From: Mesoaciditoga lauensis cd-1655R = DSM 25116
GTDB taxonomy: Bacteria > Thermotogota > Thermotogae > Mesoaciditogales > Mesoaciditogaceae
NCBI RefSeq assembly: GCF_000745455.1
Contig: NZ_JQJI01000002.1
Location: 95,317 to 159,316 of the forward strand
DNA length: 64,000 nt
Direction of reading: 5' to 3'
Under the pieces are notes generated by a model. The model did not search any database and had not been told where the DNA came from. It saw only the letters and a program-made list of their open reading frames with translations. Below are positions 1 to 8,950 of the stretch, piece by piece; position 1 is the first letter of the stretch; each line of letters starts with the position of its first letter. The position numbers and the translations under genes are program-made.

Positions 1-1
1 A

Positions 2-562
2 TGGTTTTTGATAGATAAGAACAAGAAAGTTCCAGACCGCACAACCGAATATTTTTTCGATGTTGAGAAAGCCGCTGATGAAACATATCTTTTAGGGGTG
101 TTGTTGAAAACCAAAAAGAAAACAGTTTACAAGTATTTCATTCTTCTGGAAGAAGAATGGGAAGAAGAATGGGAAAACTTTTTGAATTTTGTTAAGCTTC
201 ATCCGCGTTCCCCCATATATCACTACGATGTTTTTGACAGAAATGTGATAGAAAAATTTGGCTTCCTTTCTCACAAGAGTGTGAAGAATGTTCTGAACCG
301 CCTTGAGGATCTTTACGCGATCATAACTCATTCCTTCATACTGCCGGTAAGATTTTATTCCTTAAAAGATGTGGCTAGAACGGTTGGATTTGAGTGGAGA
401 TTAGAAGATCTAAATGGATACGAAGCTATGAAACTCCTTACCGAATGGAAGGAAAAAAGAGATGAAGAGATCCTCGAAAAGATCGCGATGTACAACGAAG
501 ATGACTGTAGGGCCTTACTTGCGGTAAAAGAAAAAATAGGCAAAATACTTAATTCCTATTAA
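2..562 (+). CDS. RecB-like putative nuclease, C-terminal RNase H-like part (partial)
   Basis: The reading frame is open to the left edge, so this is the 3' part of a longer gene. The visible residues resemble the C-terminal RNase H-like (YprB/TM0106-type) domain of RecB-like nucleases. An FFDVE segment near the start supplies the Asp and Glu expected for metal binding, and a YNEDDCRALL segment near the end matches the family's closing motif with its conserved acidic pair. The role is inferred to be DNA or RNA exonuclease activity. The N-terminal RecB-like half lies outside the window, so the full architecture cannot be confirmed. A TTG at position 8 could be taken as a start, but it has no ribosome-binding site. 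Confidence 0.6.
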   Translation, partial: WFLIDKNKKVPDRTTEYFFDVEKAADETYLLGVLLKTKKKTVYKYFILLEEEWEEEWENFLNFVKLHPRSPIYHYDVFDRNVIEKFGFLSHKSVKNVLNRLEDLYAIITHSFILPVRFYSLKDVARTVGFEWRLEDLNGYEAMKLLTEWKEKRDEEILEKIAMYNEDDCRALLAVKEKIGKILNSY

Positions 563-716
563 TGTAATTGATCCTTCTCAACGCACTCATCCTCATTATT
601 CATGACATATGTCAACGTTGTAAGTGTTACTAAGACTCCAAATAAAAGCGTGAAGCCGTGCTAATTGAATTTCAAATTAATTGCTCTATTCTTTGCCTTT
701 CTTTTTTCCTTTTGAT

Positions 717-803
717 GAAGTTTCTGTCAAAACATATGAAGACACCATACAAGATGTGAAATAACAGAGCTGGAGGCACAAAATGTCCGAGAAAGCGAAT
801 CTA
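717..803 (+). repeat. Degenerate half-copy of the type-2 palindromic repeat
   Basis: The stretch begins GAAGTTTCTGTCAAAACAT and runs through an ACAAGATGTGA segment to a GGAGGCACAAAATGTCC hairpin and CGAGAAAGCGAA. These are the landmarks of the complete type-2 copy at 20988-21154. Only one arm and the first apical hairpin remain. It lies in the 540-bp gap between the nuclease gene and polC, which otherwise holds only the next repeat and the polC terminator. Confidence 0.6.
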
Positions 804-833
804 ATAGTTTTTTCTTCTCTCTCTTTTCCATTT

Positions 834-1008
834 CGAAACACTTGCCAGCACTTATGAACTCTCCATCTGGAGACTCATAAAAACGAGGTTGGGAAGCACA
901 CGGATGTGTTGAGAAAGCGAAGCACTCACGGACGAGTGTCTGAGCGTGCCTCGTTTTTTGAGTCGTAAGATGGATAAAAGAGTGAATTTGTGATGGCTAG
1001 TGTTTCGA
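834..1008 (+). repeat. Type-1 palindromic repeat core (diverged copy)
   Basis: This is an imperfect palindrome with arms CGAAACACTTGCCAGCAC and, on the opposite side, a segment whose complement reads CGAAACACTAGCCATCAC. Inside are CCATCT/AGATGG pairing, an apical hairpin CACACGGATGTG and a second hairpin CACTCACGGACGAGTG. The arms differ from those of the other copies, but on both sides together, so pairing is kept. No outer terminal repeats are evident. Confidence 0.75.
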
Positions 1009-1061
1009 TAAATATTTTTGTGTACAAGCCCCCCACCATTATCAACCACTAACTTGTTTTT

Positions 1062-1082
1062 AAAAAAACGGGCTTAAGCCCG
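1062..1082 (-). terminator. Rho-independent terminator of ruvC-polC
   Basis: A perfect CGGGCTTAAGCCCG hairpin is followed on the minus strand by seven T residues, about 20 bp past the polC stop codon. Confidence 0.85.
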
Positions 1083-1102
1083 CTTTTTGCATTTTTACAT
1101 TT

Positions 1103-4100
1103 TCACATCAGAGTTATCTGATCGTTTTCTGGTAAATCTTTTAACGCTCCAAGTTCCCGCAAGATCTTAAGATGAGTTTTGTTTATGAGCGTTCTCTTCC
1201 TTAAATCTTCTACGGAGCGGAACATCTTCTTCTTTCTTTCTGCCTCTATGGAAGCTGCTACTTTTTCTCCAAGGCCTGGAACTTTGTTCAGAGGGACACG
1301 TAAATCTTTGTCTTCTATGGTGAATTTGGTGGCACTTGATTTGAAAATATCAACATTCTTGAAGCCGAACCCTCTTATCATCATTTCACGACAAATTTCC
1401 AAGACGCTTTGCTTTGCTTTTTCTTTGACATTTGCAGCTCCTTCTCTTGCCAACCGTTGAAGTTCGAGGTTAACCCACTCCAAACCACCTTTTACCACTT
1501 TTATATCGAATTCTCCACCTTTAATGGTGAGATAAGTGGCATAGAACGCAAGAGGATGATGCACTTTGAAATACGCTATTCTAAATGCCATGCTAACATA
1601 AGCAACGGCATGGGCTTTAGGGAAAAGGTATTTGATCTTTTTACAGGAATTAACATACCATGCTGGGACGCCTTTTTCCTTCATGATATTCAGATCTTCC
1701 TCTTCCAGTTTTTTCCCTTTCCTGACCTTTTCCATTATTTTGAAAGACATAGATGGATCTACGCCTTTTGTGATGAGATAATTCATTATGTCGTCACGGC
1801 AAGCGATAACCTCTTCCAGCGTTGCCTTTCCCGACTTGATGATGTTCTGGGCGTTATTTGCCCACACATCGGTGCCGTGTGAAAGACCGGATATCCTCAC
1901 CAGGTCACCAAAAGTCTTTGGTTTAGTTTCAACCAACATTTGACGCACAAATCTTGTACCGAATTCGGGGATTCCATAAGTTCCTACTTCCGTACCGATC
2001 TGTTTTTTGGTAACGCCTAACGGTTTGGTAGAAGAAAAGATGCCAAGCGTTTTTTTGTCGTTCATAGGTATGTTCATCGGATCTATGCCCGTTAAATCTT
2101 TTAACATTCTCATAGTAGTAGGATCGTCATGACCTAGTATGTCAAGTTTTACAAGGGTATCGTGTATGGAATGGTAATCGAAATGGGTAGTCGTAACATC
2201 ACTCTTCGTGTCGTTGGCCGGCCTTTGAATAGGTGTGAAACTGTGAATGTCCATGTCTTTTGGAACTATCATCAATCCACCAGGATGTTGGCCAGTTGTC
2301 CTTTTAACCCCTGTGAGTTTTGAAGCCAGATACTCAATTTCAGCTTTGTTTAGGTTCTCTCCAGTTTTTTCAATGTAGCCCTTTACAAAGCCATAAGCCG
2401 TTCGTTCCGCGATGGTAGAGATGGTTCCCGCCCTGAACACATGTCTTTTGCCAAAAAGGGTCTCTATAAACTTATGAGCTTTTGATTGATAATCTCCAGA
2501 GAAATTAAGATCTATATCGGGGACTTTATCGCCATGGAAGCCCATGAAAGTTTCAAAAGGAATATTTTGTCCATCTATTTTCAGAGGTGCACCACACTTC
2601 GGGCAAGCTTTTTCTGGCAAATCGTATCCGGATTCCACGGAATTATCAAATTCGAAATAATGGCATTCTGGGCAGTAGTAATGCGGCGGTAGTGGGTTAA
2701 CCTCTGTTATTCCCAACATCGTTGCAACAAGCGAAGACCCCACGGAGCCCCTAGAACCAACCACATAACCGTCTGATTTCGATTTTTCGACTAATTCTTT
2801 GGCTATGAGGTAAAGCACCGCATATCCGTTACCTATTATAGAATGAAGTTCCCTTTCAAGTCTTTCTTCAACGGCTTTTGGAAGAGGATCACCATATCTT
2901 CTTTTTGCCTCTTGGTATGCCTGATTTTTAATCGTTTCCTCCGCGTTGTCGATCTTTGGAGGATGTAACTCTGAATCCACTATTTTCAATTCTTCTATTT
3001 CATCCGCTATCTTGTTTGTGTTTTCTATAACCACTTCTTCACATACTTTATCCAGATCATCTGCGAACTCAGAATCAGAGAATATTTTTCTCGCCTCGTC
3101 TAACATTTCTTGAGTTGTTCTCAAATACAATCCACCTTGCGAATTGAAATTTTTGTAATCTTGGGCAGCTTGTAAAATGGCCCTTACCTTCGCATCTTCT
3201 GGATTTAAGAAGTGGACATCTCCCGTCATAACGACAGGTATGGAAAGGGCTTTACCCAATGAGTAAACCTTGAGATAGAATTTCTTGAGCAATTCTTTTG
3301 TTATCTCTCGGGAATTATCATCGCTGAGAACATCCAAAGGCATAATTTCGAGGAAGTCATAAAATGAAGCTATGCTGATAAGCTCGTCGTTACTGGCTCC
3401 TCCGAAGTAGTTTTCGGCCAGTTCCCCAGCCGTACATGCGGAACCTATCAAAAGTCCCTTTCGCCTCTTTTGAAGCAAAGATTTTGGAATTCTTGGTTTT
3501 CCTTTGAAATATTCGAGATGAGACTTGCTCACCAACTTGTAAAGATTTTTAAGACCATTTTTGTCCTTAACGAGAATGGTCATATGATAAGGGTACAACG
3601 ATTTTATATCGACGTTTTTGGACAATTCGTTCAGTTTTTCAAGGGTATGAATTCCTTTTGAGGCGGCCATGTCGGTCAGTTTCAGAAAAACTTCTGCCGT
3701 TACCATAGTGTCGTCAAGTGCCCTATGATGATTAAACGTTCCCAAATTGAGAGCTTTCACGACTTTTTCAAGACCATAGCCTGAAAGTTTTAACAGGGAC
3801 TTGGAGAATTGCAGCGTATCTATGTAAGGCGTATTAACTTCTATTCCCAACCTTTTTGCACTTTCTCTGAGAAAACGATAGTCGAAGTCGGCATTATGAG
3901 CCACGAATATCGAATCTCTTATGAAATCCAAAAGCTTTGGCAAAACTTCTTCTATTGAAGGAGCATTTTCTACGTCTTCAAGGGATATTCCGGTTATTTC
4001 CAAAGACTTGTCCGATATTTCTTTAGTTGGTTTGATAAGAGAATGAAATTTATCGACTACCTTTAAATTTTCTATCTTTACGGCGCCTATTTCGATTATT

Positions 4101-5251
4101 TCGTCGTCTATGGCATTTAATCCTGTCGTTTCAAAGTCCACAACGACGAAGCTGTGATTTTTTACTTCACCTTCGACATTTCCGTTCCTTAATATTTCAC
4201 CTGTATCATCCACAACGTAAGCTTCCATGCCATACAAAGCTTTTATGCCTGTTTTTTTGCTTGCCTTTTCAAAAGCGGGGAATGATTGAATTACGCCATG
4301 ATCTGTTACGGCAATCGCTTTATGTCCCCATTGTTTCAAAGTTTCAAAAAGTTCATCGACGTTGACAAGCCCATCCATCGAAGACATGGTTGTATGAAGA
4401 TGAAGTTCCACCCTTTTCTTTGGGAATTCATCTTTTCTAAATTCCGGTTTCCATTCTTCAATAGAGTCGACAAGCATGATCTTCTCATGGCTGAATTTGT
4501 CTTCGGATATTTTTCCTGAGACCAACGCATATTTCGGCATTGCTTTTGAAAAATCCGTTGCCATCTTTCCAAACGCTCTACATGATATGGCAGAAGAAGG
4601 GTCTTTCAAAGAAAATGAGAGGACGGCCGTTTTTCCGTTTCTGAAATCCAAACCAAATGTTTCACCGGCTATCCAAGCTTTTCCGGAATTCTGAAGGGAT
4701 TTTATAAGAGAAACTTTCACGTTCTTATGAGTTTTCTTCCTTCCTGTTTTCGATCGTTGAGCAGTCTCTCCATTTTCTATAGGAGGCGGGCTCATCATTT
4801 CGGCTGGTTTTGGCTCTGAAAGGCTTCCTTTTTTAGAACAAAAGATCTCGACTTTCATTGACGGGAAGAACTCTGAAACCAGCTCATCTATGGCATGCTT
4901 AGAACCGTTCACGCTTATTCTTTCTTTTACAAAGTCATTTGAAACGAATATCTTTACCACTTTTCCTTCAATTTTTACATCATCGAGTACGCCATTCAAA
5001 AGCTTGACTTGATTAATAAGCCTATCCTTGAAAAGAGAAACCTTATCGTTGAAATCGAAAGTGTGAACTTTTACGGGTGCCTTCAGGTATTCAGAAAGGA
5101 TCCTTTCCAATTCGTTGCTTTTTTCGCTAGGGGCGGTAAATATCTCAATAGAGCCATTATTTATCATGATACTTTCCATCTTTGGTAAACGTTTTTCCTG
5201 AAAAAATGGTATCTCTTTGAAATCTCCATCTGTGAGTATTCTATATTTCAT
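1103..5251 (-). CDS. polC: DNA polymerase III alpha subunit, PolC type
   Basis: The 1382-residue product is the main replicative DNA polymerase of the Gram-positive type, which carries its own proofreading exonuclease. An OB-like region near residues 190-270 is followed by a PHP domain starting at HLHTTMSSMDG (about 283). The 3'-5' exonuclease is inserted at VVVDFETTGL (about 370-530). A zinc-type CPEC..CPKC pair lies near 870 and the catalytic PDIDLNF motif near 907. The length and domain order are normal for PolC. It lies 62 bp downstream of ruvC on the same strand and ends at a strong terminator, so the two genes are probably one transcript. Confidence 0.96.
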   Translation of the reverse strand: MKYRILTDGDFKEIPFFQEKRLPKMESIMINNGSIEIFTAPSEKSNELERILSEYLKAPVKVHTFDFNDKVSLFKDRLINQVKLLNGVLDDVKIEGKVVKIFVSNDFVKERISVNGSKHAIDELVSEFFPSMKVEIFCSKKGSLSEPKPAEMMSPPPIENGETAQRSKTGRKKTHKNVKVSLIKSLQNSGKAWIAGETFGLDFRNGKTAVLSFSLKDPSSAISCRAFGKMATDFSKAMPKYALVSGKISEDKFSHEKIMLVDSIEEWKPEFRKDEFPKKRVELHLHTTMSSMDGLVNVDELFETLKQWGHKAIAVTDHGVIQSFPAFEKASKKTGIKALYGMEAYVVDDTGEILRNGNVEGEVKNHSFVVVDFETTGLNAIDDEIIEIGAVKIENLKVVDKFHSLIKPTKEISDKSLEITGISLEDVENAPSIEEVLPKLLDFIRDSIFVAHNADFDYRFLRESAKRLGIEVNTPYIDTLQFSKSLLKLSGYGLEKVVKALNLGTFNHHRALDDTMVTAEVFLKLTDMAASKGIHTLEKLNELSKNVDIKSLYPYHMTILVKDKNGLKNLYKLVSKSHLEYFKGKPRIPKSLLQKRRKGLLIGSACTAGELAENYFGGASNDELISIASFYDFLEIMPLDVLSDDNSREITKELLKKFYLKVYSLGKALSIPVVMTGDVHFLNPEDAKVRAILQAAQDYKNFNSQGGLYLRTTQEMLDEARKIFSDSEFADDLDKVCEEVVIENTNKIADEIEELKIVDSELHPPKIDNAEETIKNQAYQEAKRRYGDPLPKAVEERLERELHSIIGNGYAVLYLIAKELVEKSKSDGYVVGSRGSVGSSLVATMLGITEVNPLPPHYYCPECHYFEFDNSVESGYDLPEKACPKCGAPLKIDGQNIPFETFMGFHGDKVPDIDLNFSGDYQSKAHKFIETLFGKRHVFRAGTISTIAERTAYGFVKGYIEKTGENLNKAEIEYLASKLTGVKRTTGQHPGGLMIVPKDMDIHSFTPIQRPANDTKSDVTTTHFDYHSIHDTLVKLDILGHDDPTTMRMLKDLTGIDPMNIPMNDKKTLGIFSSTKPLGVTKKQIGTEVGTYGIPEFGTRFVRQMLVETKPKTFGDLVRISGLSHGTDVWANNAQNIIKSGKATLEEVIACRDDIMNYLITKGVDPSMSFKIMEKVRKGKKLEEEDLNIMKEKGVPAWYVNSCKKIKYLFPKAHAVAYVSMAFRIAYFKVHHPLAFYATYLTIKGGEFDIKVVKGGLEWVNLELQRLAREGAANVKEKAKQSVLEICREMMIRGFGFKNVDIFKSSATKFTIEDKDLRVPLNKVPGLGEKVAASIEAERKKKMFRSVEDLRKRTLINKTHLKILRELGALKDLPENDQITLM

Positions 5252-5313
5252 GAAAGAACACCTTCCATCTTAGGACTTTTTAATTTTGAAAGAATTGGAA
5301 AAAGCTGAGAATT

Positions 5314-5799
5314 TTACAGCAATTGATGGGCGTGGCACAAAGCTATCGCCAACGCATCCGCCGCGTCATCAGGACGCGGTATGTCATCCATGTTCAAAAT
5401 CACCCTTACCATTTCTTGTACTTGTCTCTTTGTGGCTTTTCCATAACTTGTAACAGAAAGTTTTACTTCCATAGGGGTGTATTCGTATATATTTATTCCA
5501 AATTTCTCCAAGGCCAAAAGGATAACACCTCTTGCTTCTCCCACGGATATAGCCGTGGTAACGTTTCTGAAGAAGTACAGTTCTTCCACTGCCGCTTCAT
5601 CCGGCTGATATTCCGTTAATATCTTTGAAAGTTCGTCATATATCTTTTCTATCCTTTTGGGAATCGCATCGTGTGCAGAAGTCCGTATCGCACCGTAAGT
5701 TATCATGTTTTCTGTTTGGCCATAAACATCAATAACCCCATATCCAACTATTCCAAATCCGGGATCAACACCAAGAATTCTTCTTTTTTTATTCTGCAT
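5314..5799 (-). CDS. ruvC: Crossover junction endodeoxyribonuclease RuvC
   Basis: RuvC resolves Holliday junctions by symmetrical nicking, in cooperation with RuvAB. The 161-residue protein has the RNase H-like fold signatures: LGVDPGFGIVGYG with the first catalytic Asp, AAVEELYF with the Glu, and the C-terminal PRPDDAADALAIALCH with the final acidic residues. The length is normal. ruvA lies separately at 47919 and ruvB is not in the window. No Shine-Dalgarno sequence precedes the ATG. Instead a TATAAT lies only seven bases upstream, so the messenger may be leaderless. Confidence 0.95.
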   Translation of the reverse strand: MQNKKRRILGVDPGFGIVGYGVIDVYGQTENMITYGAIRTSAHDAIPKRIEKIYDELSKILTEYQPDEAAVEELYFFRNVTTAISVGEARGVILLALEKFGINIYEYTPMEVKLSVTSYGKATKRQVQEMVRVILNMDDIPRPDDAADALAIALCHAHQLL

Positions 5800-5805
5800 G
5801 GGAAA

Positions 5806-5811
5806 ATTATA
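5806..5811 (-). promoter_or_regulatory. Possible -10 box giving a leaderless ruvC mRNA
   Basis: On the minus strand TATAAT ends seven bases before the ruvC ATG. Transcription would start at or next to the start codon. The -35 region is poor (GTGAAA with a long spacer), so the call is tentative. Confidence 0.35.
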
Positions 5812-5960
5812 CTCTTTGGATTTTTAGGATCTTTCACACTATGATGAAGAGTTTGACACTTGAAGAATGTAAATTCTGTAAACCTTTTTTCAGATCGTTC
5901 AAAAGCTTTTAGATAGGCCCCATAAACAGAGCTCAAAGTGAATTATGAAGTTGTGGTATT

Positions 5961-5990
5961 AAAAAATGGCCCCCATTTAATGGAGGCCAT
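5961..5990 (-). terminator. Rho-independent terminator of the caspase-fold lipoprotein gene
   Basis: On the minus strand ATGGCCTCC and GGGGGCCAT form a hairpin followed by a run of T, just past the stop codon at 6028. Confidence 0.75.
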
Positions 5991-6027
5991 CTCCGCTTAT
6001 GAAATTTTTCGTGATAGGGGTGTCTCT

Positions 6028-7284
6028 TTACCAGGATTTGTAGACTTGAGGATTTTCTTTGTTTACCCTACTGCAAAGATCTAAATTGAGGTAGAATCCG
6101 TAAGAATGATTTGAACCCAGGGCTCCCATATGCGCCTGGTATAAAAGGGCAGATGTGGTCCATATCTTGTTGGCACTTGCGTAATTCTTTACAGCCGTCC
6201 ATTTCGTTGAACTTTCTATGATCGTTTTTGCTCTCTGAAAAAGTGAACTTGTCCACTCTGTTCCAACATCGGAAGGATTGTAGTCGGTTACCGATCCGTA
6301 ATGGTCCCAATCAGGCCAGGCAGGTTCGTCTGATCTCGCGGCAGTCGACATCATTCTTACGTTTGAAAGGGAGCTCAGAGTGTTTATAAAACTTCCGCTG
6401 TGGCAGGAACCAAGCAAGAAGTTAAAACTGGTGTATGGATGAGCGGCCATTTTATTTTTAAATTGATAGGCCGTAAATCCATACCCTCCCAACCTCACGT
6501 AATTCACGTTTCCGTGGGCTATTATGTATATGGTGACCAATCCATATTTGTTCGCCATGTAATCTATCGCTCCCAAAACGTTAACCGCATCGTATTGCTC
6601 AAGAGTTTTTATTTCCACCGTTCCATACGTTCTGGCGTTTTTATAGGCTTGGAAGAAATGCAAAACCTCGAGGTAAGCATCTTCTGCGAAGCTAAAGAGA
6701 TTTTCATTTTGTCTAAGGCCTTGAACTATGATGACGCCTTCACTTTGTTCGAGCTGTATGATCGGAAAATCGTATATCATGTGTATCCCTTCTGGACGGT
6801 AAAGGGTTATGTTAGATTTGACCACAAGATGTGTTGCTGGAATTGTACGATTTAACTCTGGTGGTATTTCACCGTTGATTTTAGGTAGCCATTGTGCGGG
6901 AAGAACGGTAACACTTCCGGATTTTGACACCAATATGTATTTAACAGGATGGGCATAAAGGGCGCCTGGATTGAGATCAAGGTAGAAGAAATACGATTCT
7001 TCTTTCGCGATGATCCAATCACGAACTACTATGCTACTCTCTTTCGCGTCACTACTCTTAACTTTGTTAGGAGTTATTATCGTTCCACTCGCAATCGGAT
7101 CCTCCAGTCTTGAGCATATGTAAGTGGCATTTGGAGTTAAAGCAAGTTGTTGAGGAAGGACGTCATTCACAACGATCTGAGTTGCTTTTTCATACCCCCC
7201 TTGCAACATGTCTAAAAGAAAACATGAACTCAAAATCAAGGCTAGCGTCGCCACCAGCAAAAACAACAAAATGGCAAATTTCAA
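6028..7284 (-). CDS. Caspase-fold (clostripain-like, C11-type) lipoprotein peptidase
   Basis: The chosen TTG start at 7284 sits six bases behind an AAAGGAGGTG ribosome-binding site; an ATG 33 bp upstream is in frame but has no such site. The product of about 418 residues starts with a hydrophobic export signal ending LILSSC, a lipobox, so it is probably a surface lipoprotein. The caspase-hemoglobinase dyad is recognisable as IIAHGN (His near 256) and FLLGSCHSGSF (Cys near 293), as in clostripain-related cysteine peptidases. The substrate is unknown. It is a single-gene unit with its own terminator. Activity is inferred from the dyad. Confidence 0.7.
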   Translation of the reverse strand: MKFAILLFLLVATLALILSSCFLLDMLQGGYEKATQIVVNDVLPQQLALTPNATYICSRLEDPIASGTIITPNKVKSSDAKESSIVVRDWIIAKEESYFFYLDLNPGALYAHPVKYILVSKSGSVTVLPAQWLPKINGEIPPELNRTIPATHLVVKSNITLYRPEGIHMIYDFPIIQLEQSEGVIIVQGLRQNENLFSFAEDAYLEVLHFFQAYKNARTYGTVEIKTLEQYDAVNVLGAIDYMANKYGLVTIYIIAHGNVNYVRLGGYGFTAYQFKNKMAAHPYTSFNFLLGSCHSGSFINTLSSLSNVRMMSTAARSDEPAWPDWDHYGSVTDYNPSDVGTEWTSSLFQRAKTIIESSTKWTAVKNYASANKIWTTSALLYQAHMGALGSNHSYGFYLNLDLCSRVNKENPQVYKSW

Positions 7285-7561
7285 GGTATTCACCTCCTTT
7301 GCCTCTGAATCCACCATCCCCCATTTTTAGTTAGCGCATTTCATTCCATAAATGTAATTTCGTTTTTAATTTGATGCTTTTTGACGTGCATCAAGTTTAA
7401 GAAATTGATTGGAAAAATAGAAAGTGAAAAGTGAACGGTAAACAGTGAACAGTGAGGAATTAGCAGTAAAAAGTTATAATTACTCATCTTGTGCGTGAGT
7501 GTCAAGCAATTAAATGTCATCGATAAATTTAACGCTTACGGCCACTTACAATGACCACTTA

Positions 7562-7916
7562 CTCACATTGTGCGTCAATGTTACAAAGCATTTCAAAAAA
7601 GGGTTAAACCTCACCCTCGAAGTACTTGTCAGAACATATGAGCCCTCCATCTGGAAATTCAAAATATGAGGTTGAAAGGCACAGGACGTGCCGAGAAAGC
7701 GAAGCACTTACGGATGAGTGTCTGAGCGTGCCTCATATTTTGAATTGTAAGATGGAAAGAAGAGCGAATCCGTTCTGACAGGACTTCGAAAAAAATTACC
7801 TTGGCCGCTTGGAAAGCGGGTATTTAGAATTGTATCCCACTGTGTTGCTCACATGTTCTCATAGAAATTTTTATGTCTCTTGTAATGCTTTTCGTAATGT
7901 TCACGCACAACATGAG
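7562..7916 (+). mobile_element. Full miniature palindromic element, short form (copy at 7.6 kb)
   Basis: The ends are CTCACATTGTGCGTCAATG on the left and, as complement on the right, CTCATGTTGTGCGTGAAC, so they form imperfect terminal inverted repeats. The palindromic core is 7618-7788 (171 bp) with arms CGAAGTACTTGTCAGAAC and GTTCTGACAGGACTTCG. It carries two apical hairpins, GGCACAGGACGTGCC and CACTCACGGACGAGTG. A second truncated terminal repeat (TTACTCATCTTGTGCGTGAG) lies just left, at 7490-7520. No flanking direct repeat is visible. The rest of the 765-bp gap is AT-rich, with a short AGTGAACAGTGA-like stretch near 7430-7460. Confidence 0.8.
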
Positions 7917-7967
7917 TAAATGAAAAGACTATGAATTTGTTATTTTGCTAATTTGAGAATTCTATAG

Positions 7968-8009
7968 AAAAACCCAGAAAGGCCTTTCCGTATTTGGAAA
8001 GGCCTTTCT
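7968..8009 (-). terminator. Terminator of the macrodomain-psuG operon
   Basis: The inverted repeat AGAAAGGCCTTTCC / GGAAAGGCCTTTCT with a six-base loop is followed on the minus strand by GGGTTTTT. It lies about 40 bp past the psuG stop and might also work on the plus strand. Confidence 0.75.
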
Positions 8010-8050
8010 ATACTTTTTACACATAGAAAGAAAAAGAAGCTATAAAAAAT

Positions 8051-8950
8051 TCACAAGTTCTTTGCAACTTCTGCTGCCAAAGCGGCATTTGATTTCACAA
8101 GTGAGATATTTGCATCGAGCGCTTGTGGAAGCTTCTCCACTATCTTTGAAAGCAAGAAAGGAGTAACATCCTTGCCACTTATTCCTTTCTTTTCAGCAAG
8201 TAAAAGTGCTTCTTTTATCACTATACTTATCTTTTCGGGTTCTATCTCTTCCTCTTTGGATATTGGATTTGCCAGCAACATTCCACCATCAATACCCATT
8301 TTCATTCTTGTTTCAAAAAGATTGGCAGCTTCTTTTGGAGTATCCACGCGCATGTAAAGCTTTGAGCCACTTGAGCGAGAATAAAAAGAGGGAAAATCCT
8401 CAGTTTTGTATCCAACAACTGTTACTCCCAATGTTTCCAACACTTCCAGGGTTTTTGGTATGTCAAGTATCGATTTCACCCCAGCAGAGACGACCAAAAC
8501 TGGTGTTTTGGATAATTCAAAGAGATCAGCAGAAATATCGAACGTTTTTTCCACGCTCCTGTGAACGCCTCCGACTCCTCCTGTGGCAAAGACTTTTATG
8601 CCAGCCAAATGTGCACAGATCATCGTTGCCGCCACGGTAGTGGCACCATTCTTTTTTTGAGAAATGGCGTATGGTAGATCCATCCTGCTGAGTTTCAAAA
8701 CATCTTTTGCTTTTGCCATGAATTCAAGCTCTTCCCTGGATAGTCCGACTTTTATTTTGCCATCAATTACGGCGATGGTTGCTGGAATGGCATCGTGTTC
8801 GCGCACCACGTTTTCCAATGAAAGTGCCGTTTCTAAATTCTTTGGATAGGGCATCCCATGGGATATGATCGTAGATTCAAGTGCTACCACGGGTGCGTTG
8901 CTCTCAATTGCATTTTTAACTTCTGGAGAAAGCTCCAAAAAACTCCTCAT
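8051..8950 (-). CDS. psuG: Pseudouridine-5'-phosphate glycosidase
   Basis: PsuG splits pseudouridine 5'-phosphate into uracil and ribose 5-phosphate. The 299-residue product shows the family signatures ESTIISHGMPYP near the N terminus and GGVGGVHRSVEKTFDISADL in the middle, with the conserved active-site Lys and Asp context. The ATG at 8950 overlaps the stop of the upstream macrodomain gene (ATGA), so translation is coupled. The usual partner, a PfkB-type pseudouridine kinase, is not adjacent; the only PfkB-type kinase here is the ribokinase-like gene at 39680. Confidence 0.93.
   Translation of the reverse strand: MRSFLELSPEVKNAIESNAPVVALESTIISHGMPYPKNLETALSLENVVREHDAIPATIAVIDGKIKVGLSREELEFMAKAKDVLKLSRMDLPYAISQKKNGATTVAATMICAHLAGIKVFATGGVGGVHRSVEKTFDISADLFELSKTPVLVVSAGVKSILDIPKTLEVLETLGVTVVGYKTEDFPSFYSRSSGSKLYMRVDTPKEAANLFETRMKMGIDGGMLLANPISKEEEIEPEKISIVIKEALLLAEKKGISGKDVTPFLLSKIVEKLPQALDANISLVKSNAALAAEVAKNL

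Noticed and set aside
852..1049. Reading frames inside the palindromic repeats (also around 20947-21271, 55042-55269 and 61426-61668)
   Set aside because: Their similarity to one another follows from the DNA repeat. They occur on both strands of a palindrome, have no consistent start or ribosome-binding site, and are broken in other copies.
7430..7470. AGTGAACGGTAAACAGTGAACAGTGA-like tract as a CRISPR or tandem repeat
   Set aside because: The repeats are short, irregular and without spacers. A weaker trace occurs at 43885-43912. It is low-complexity intergenic sequence.
8206..8640. Long plus-strand frame opposite psuG, and similar shadows opposite polC, glmU, fabK and others
   Set aside because: Each lies antisense to a gene with clear family motifs, lacks a ribosome-binding site and shows no plausible domain.
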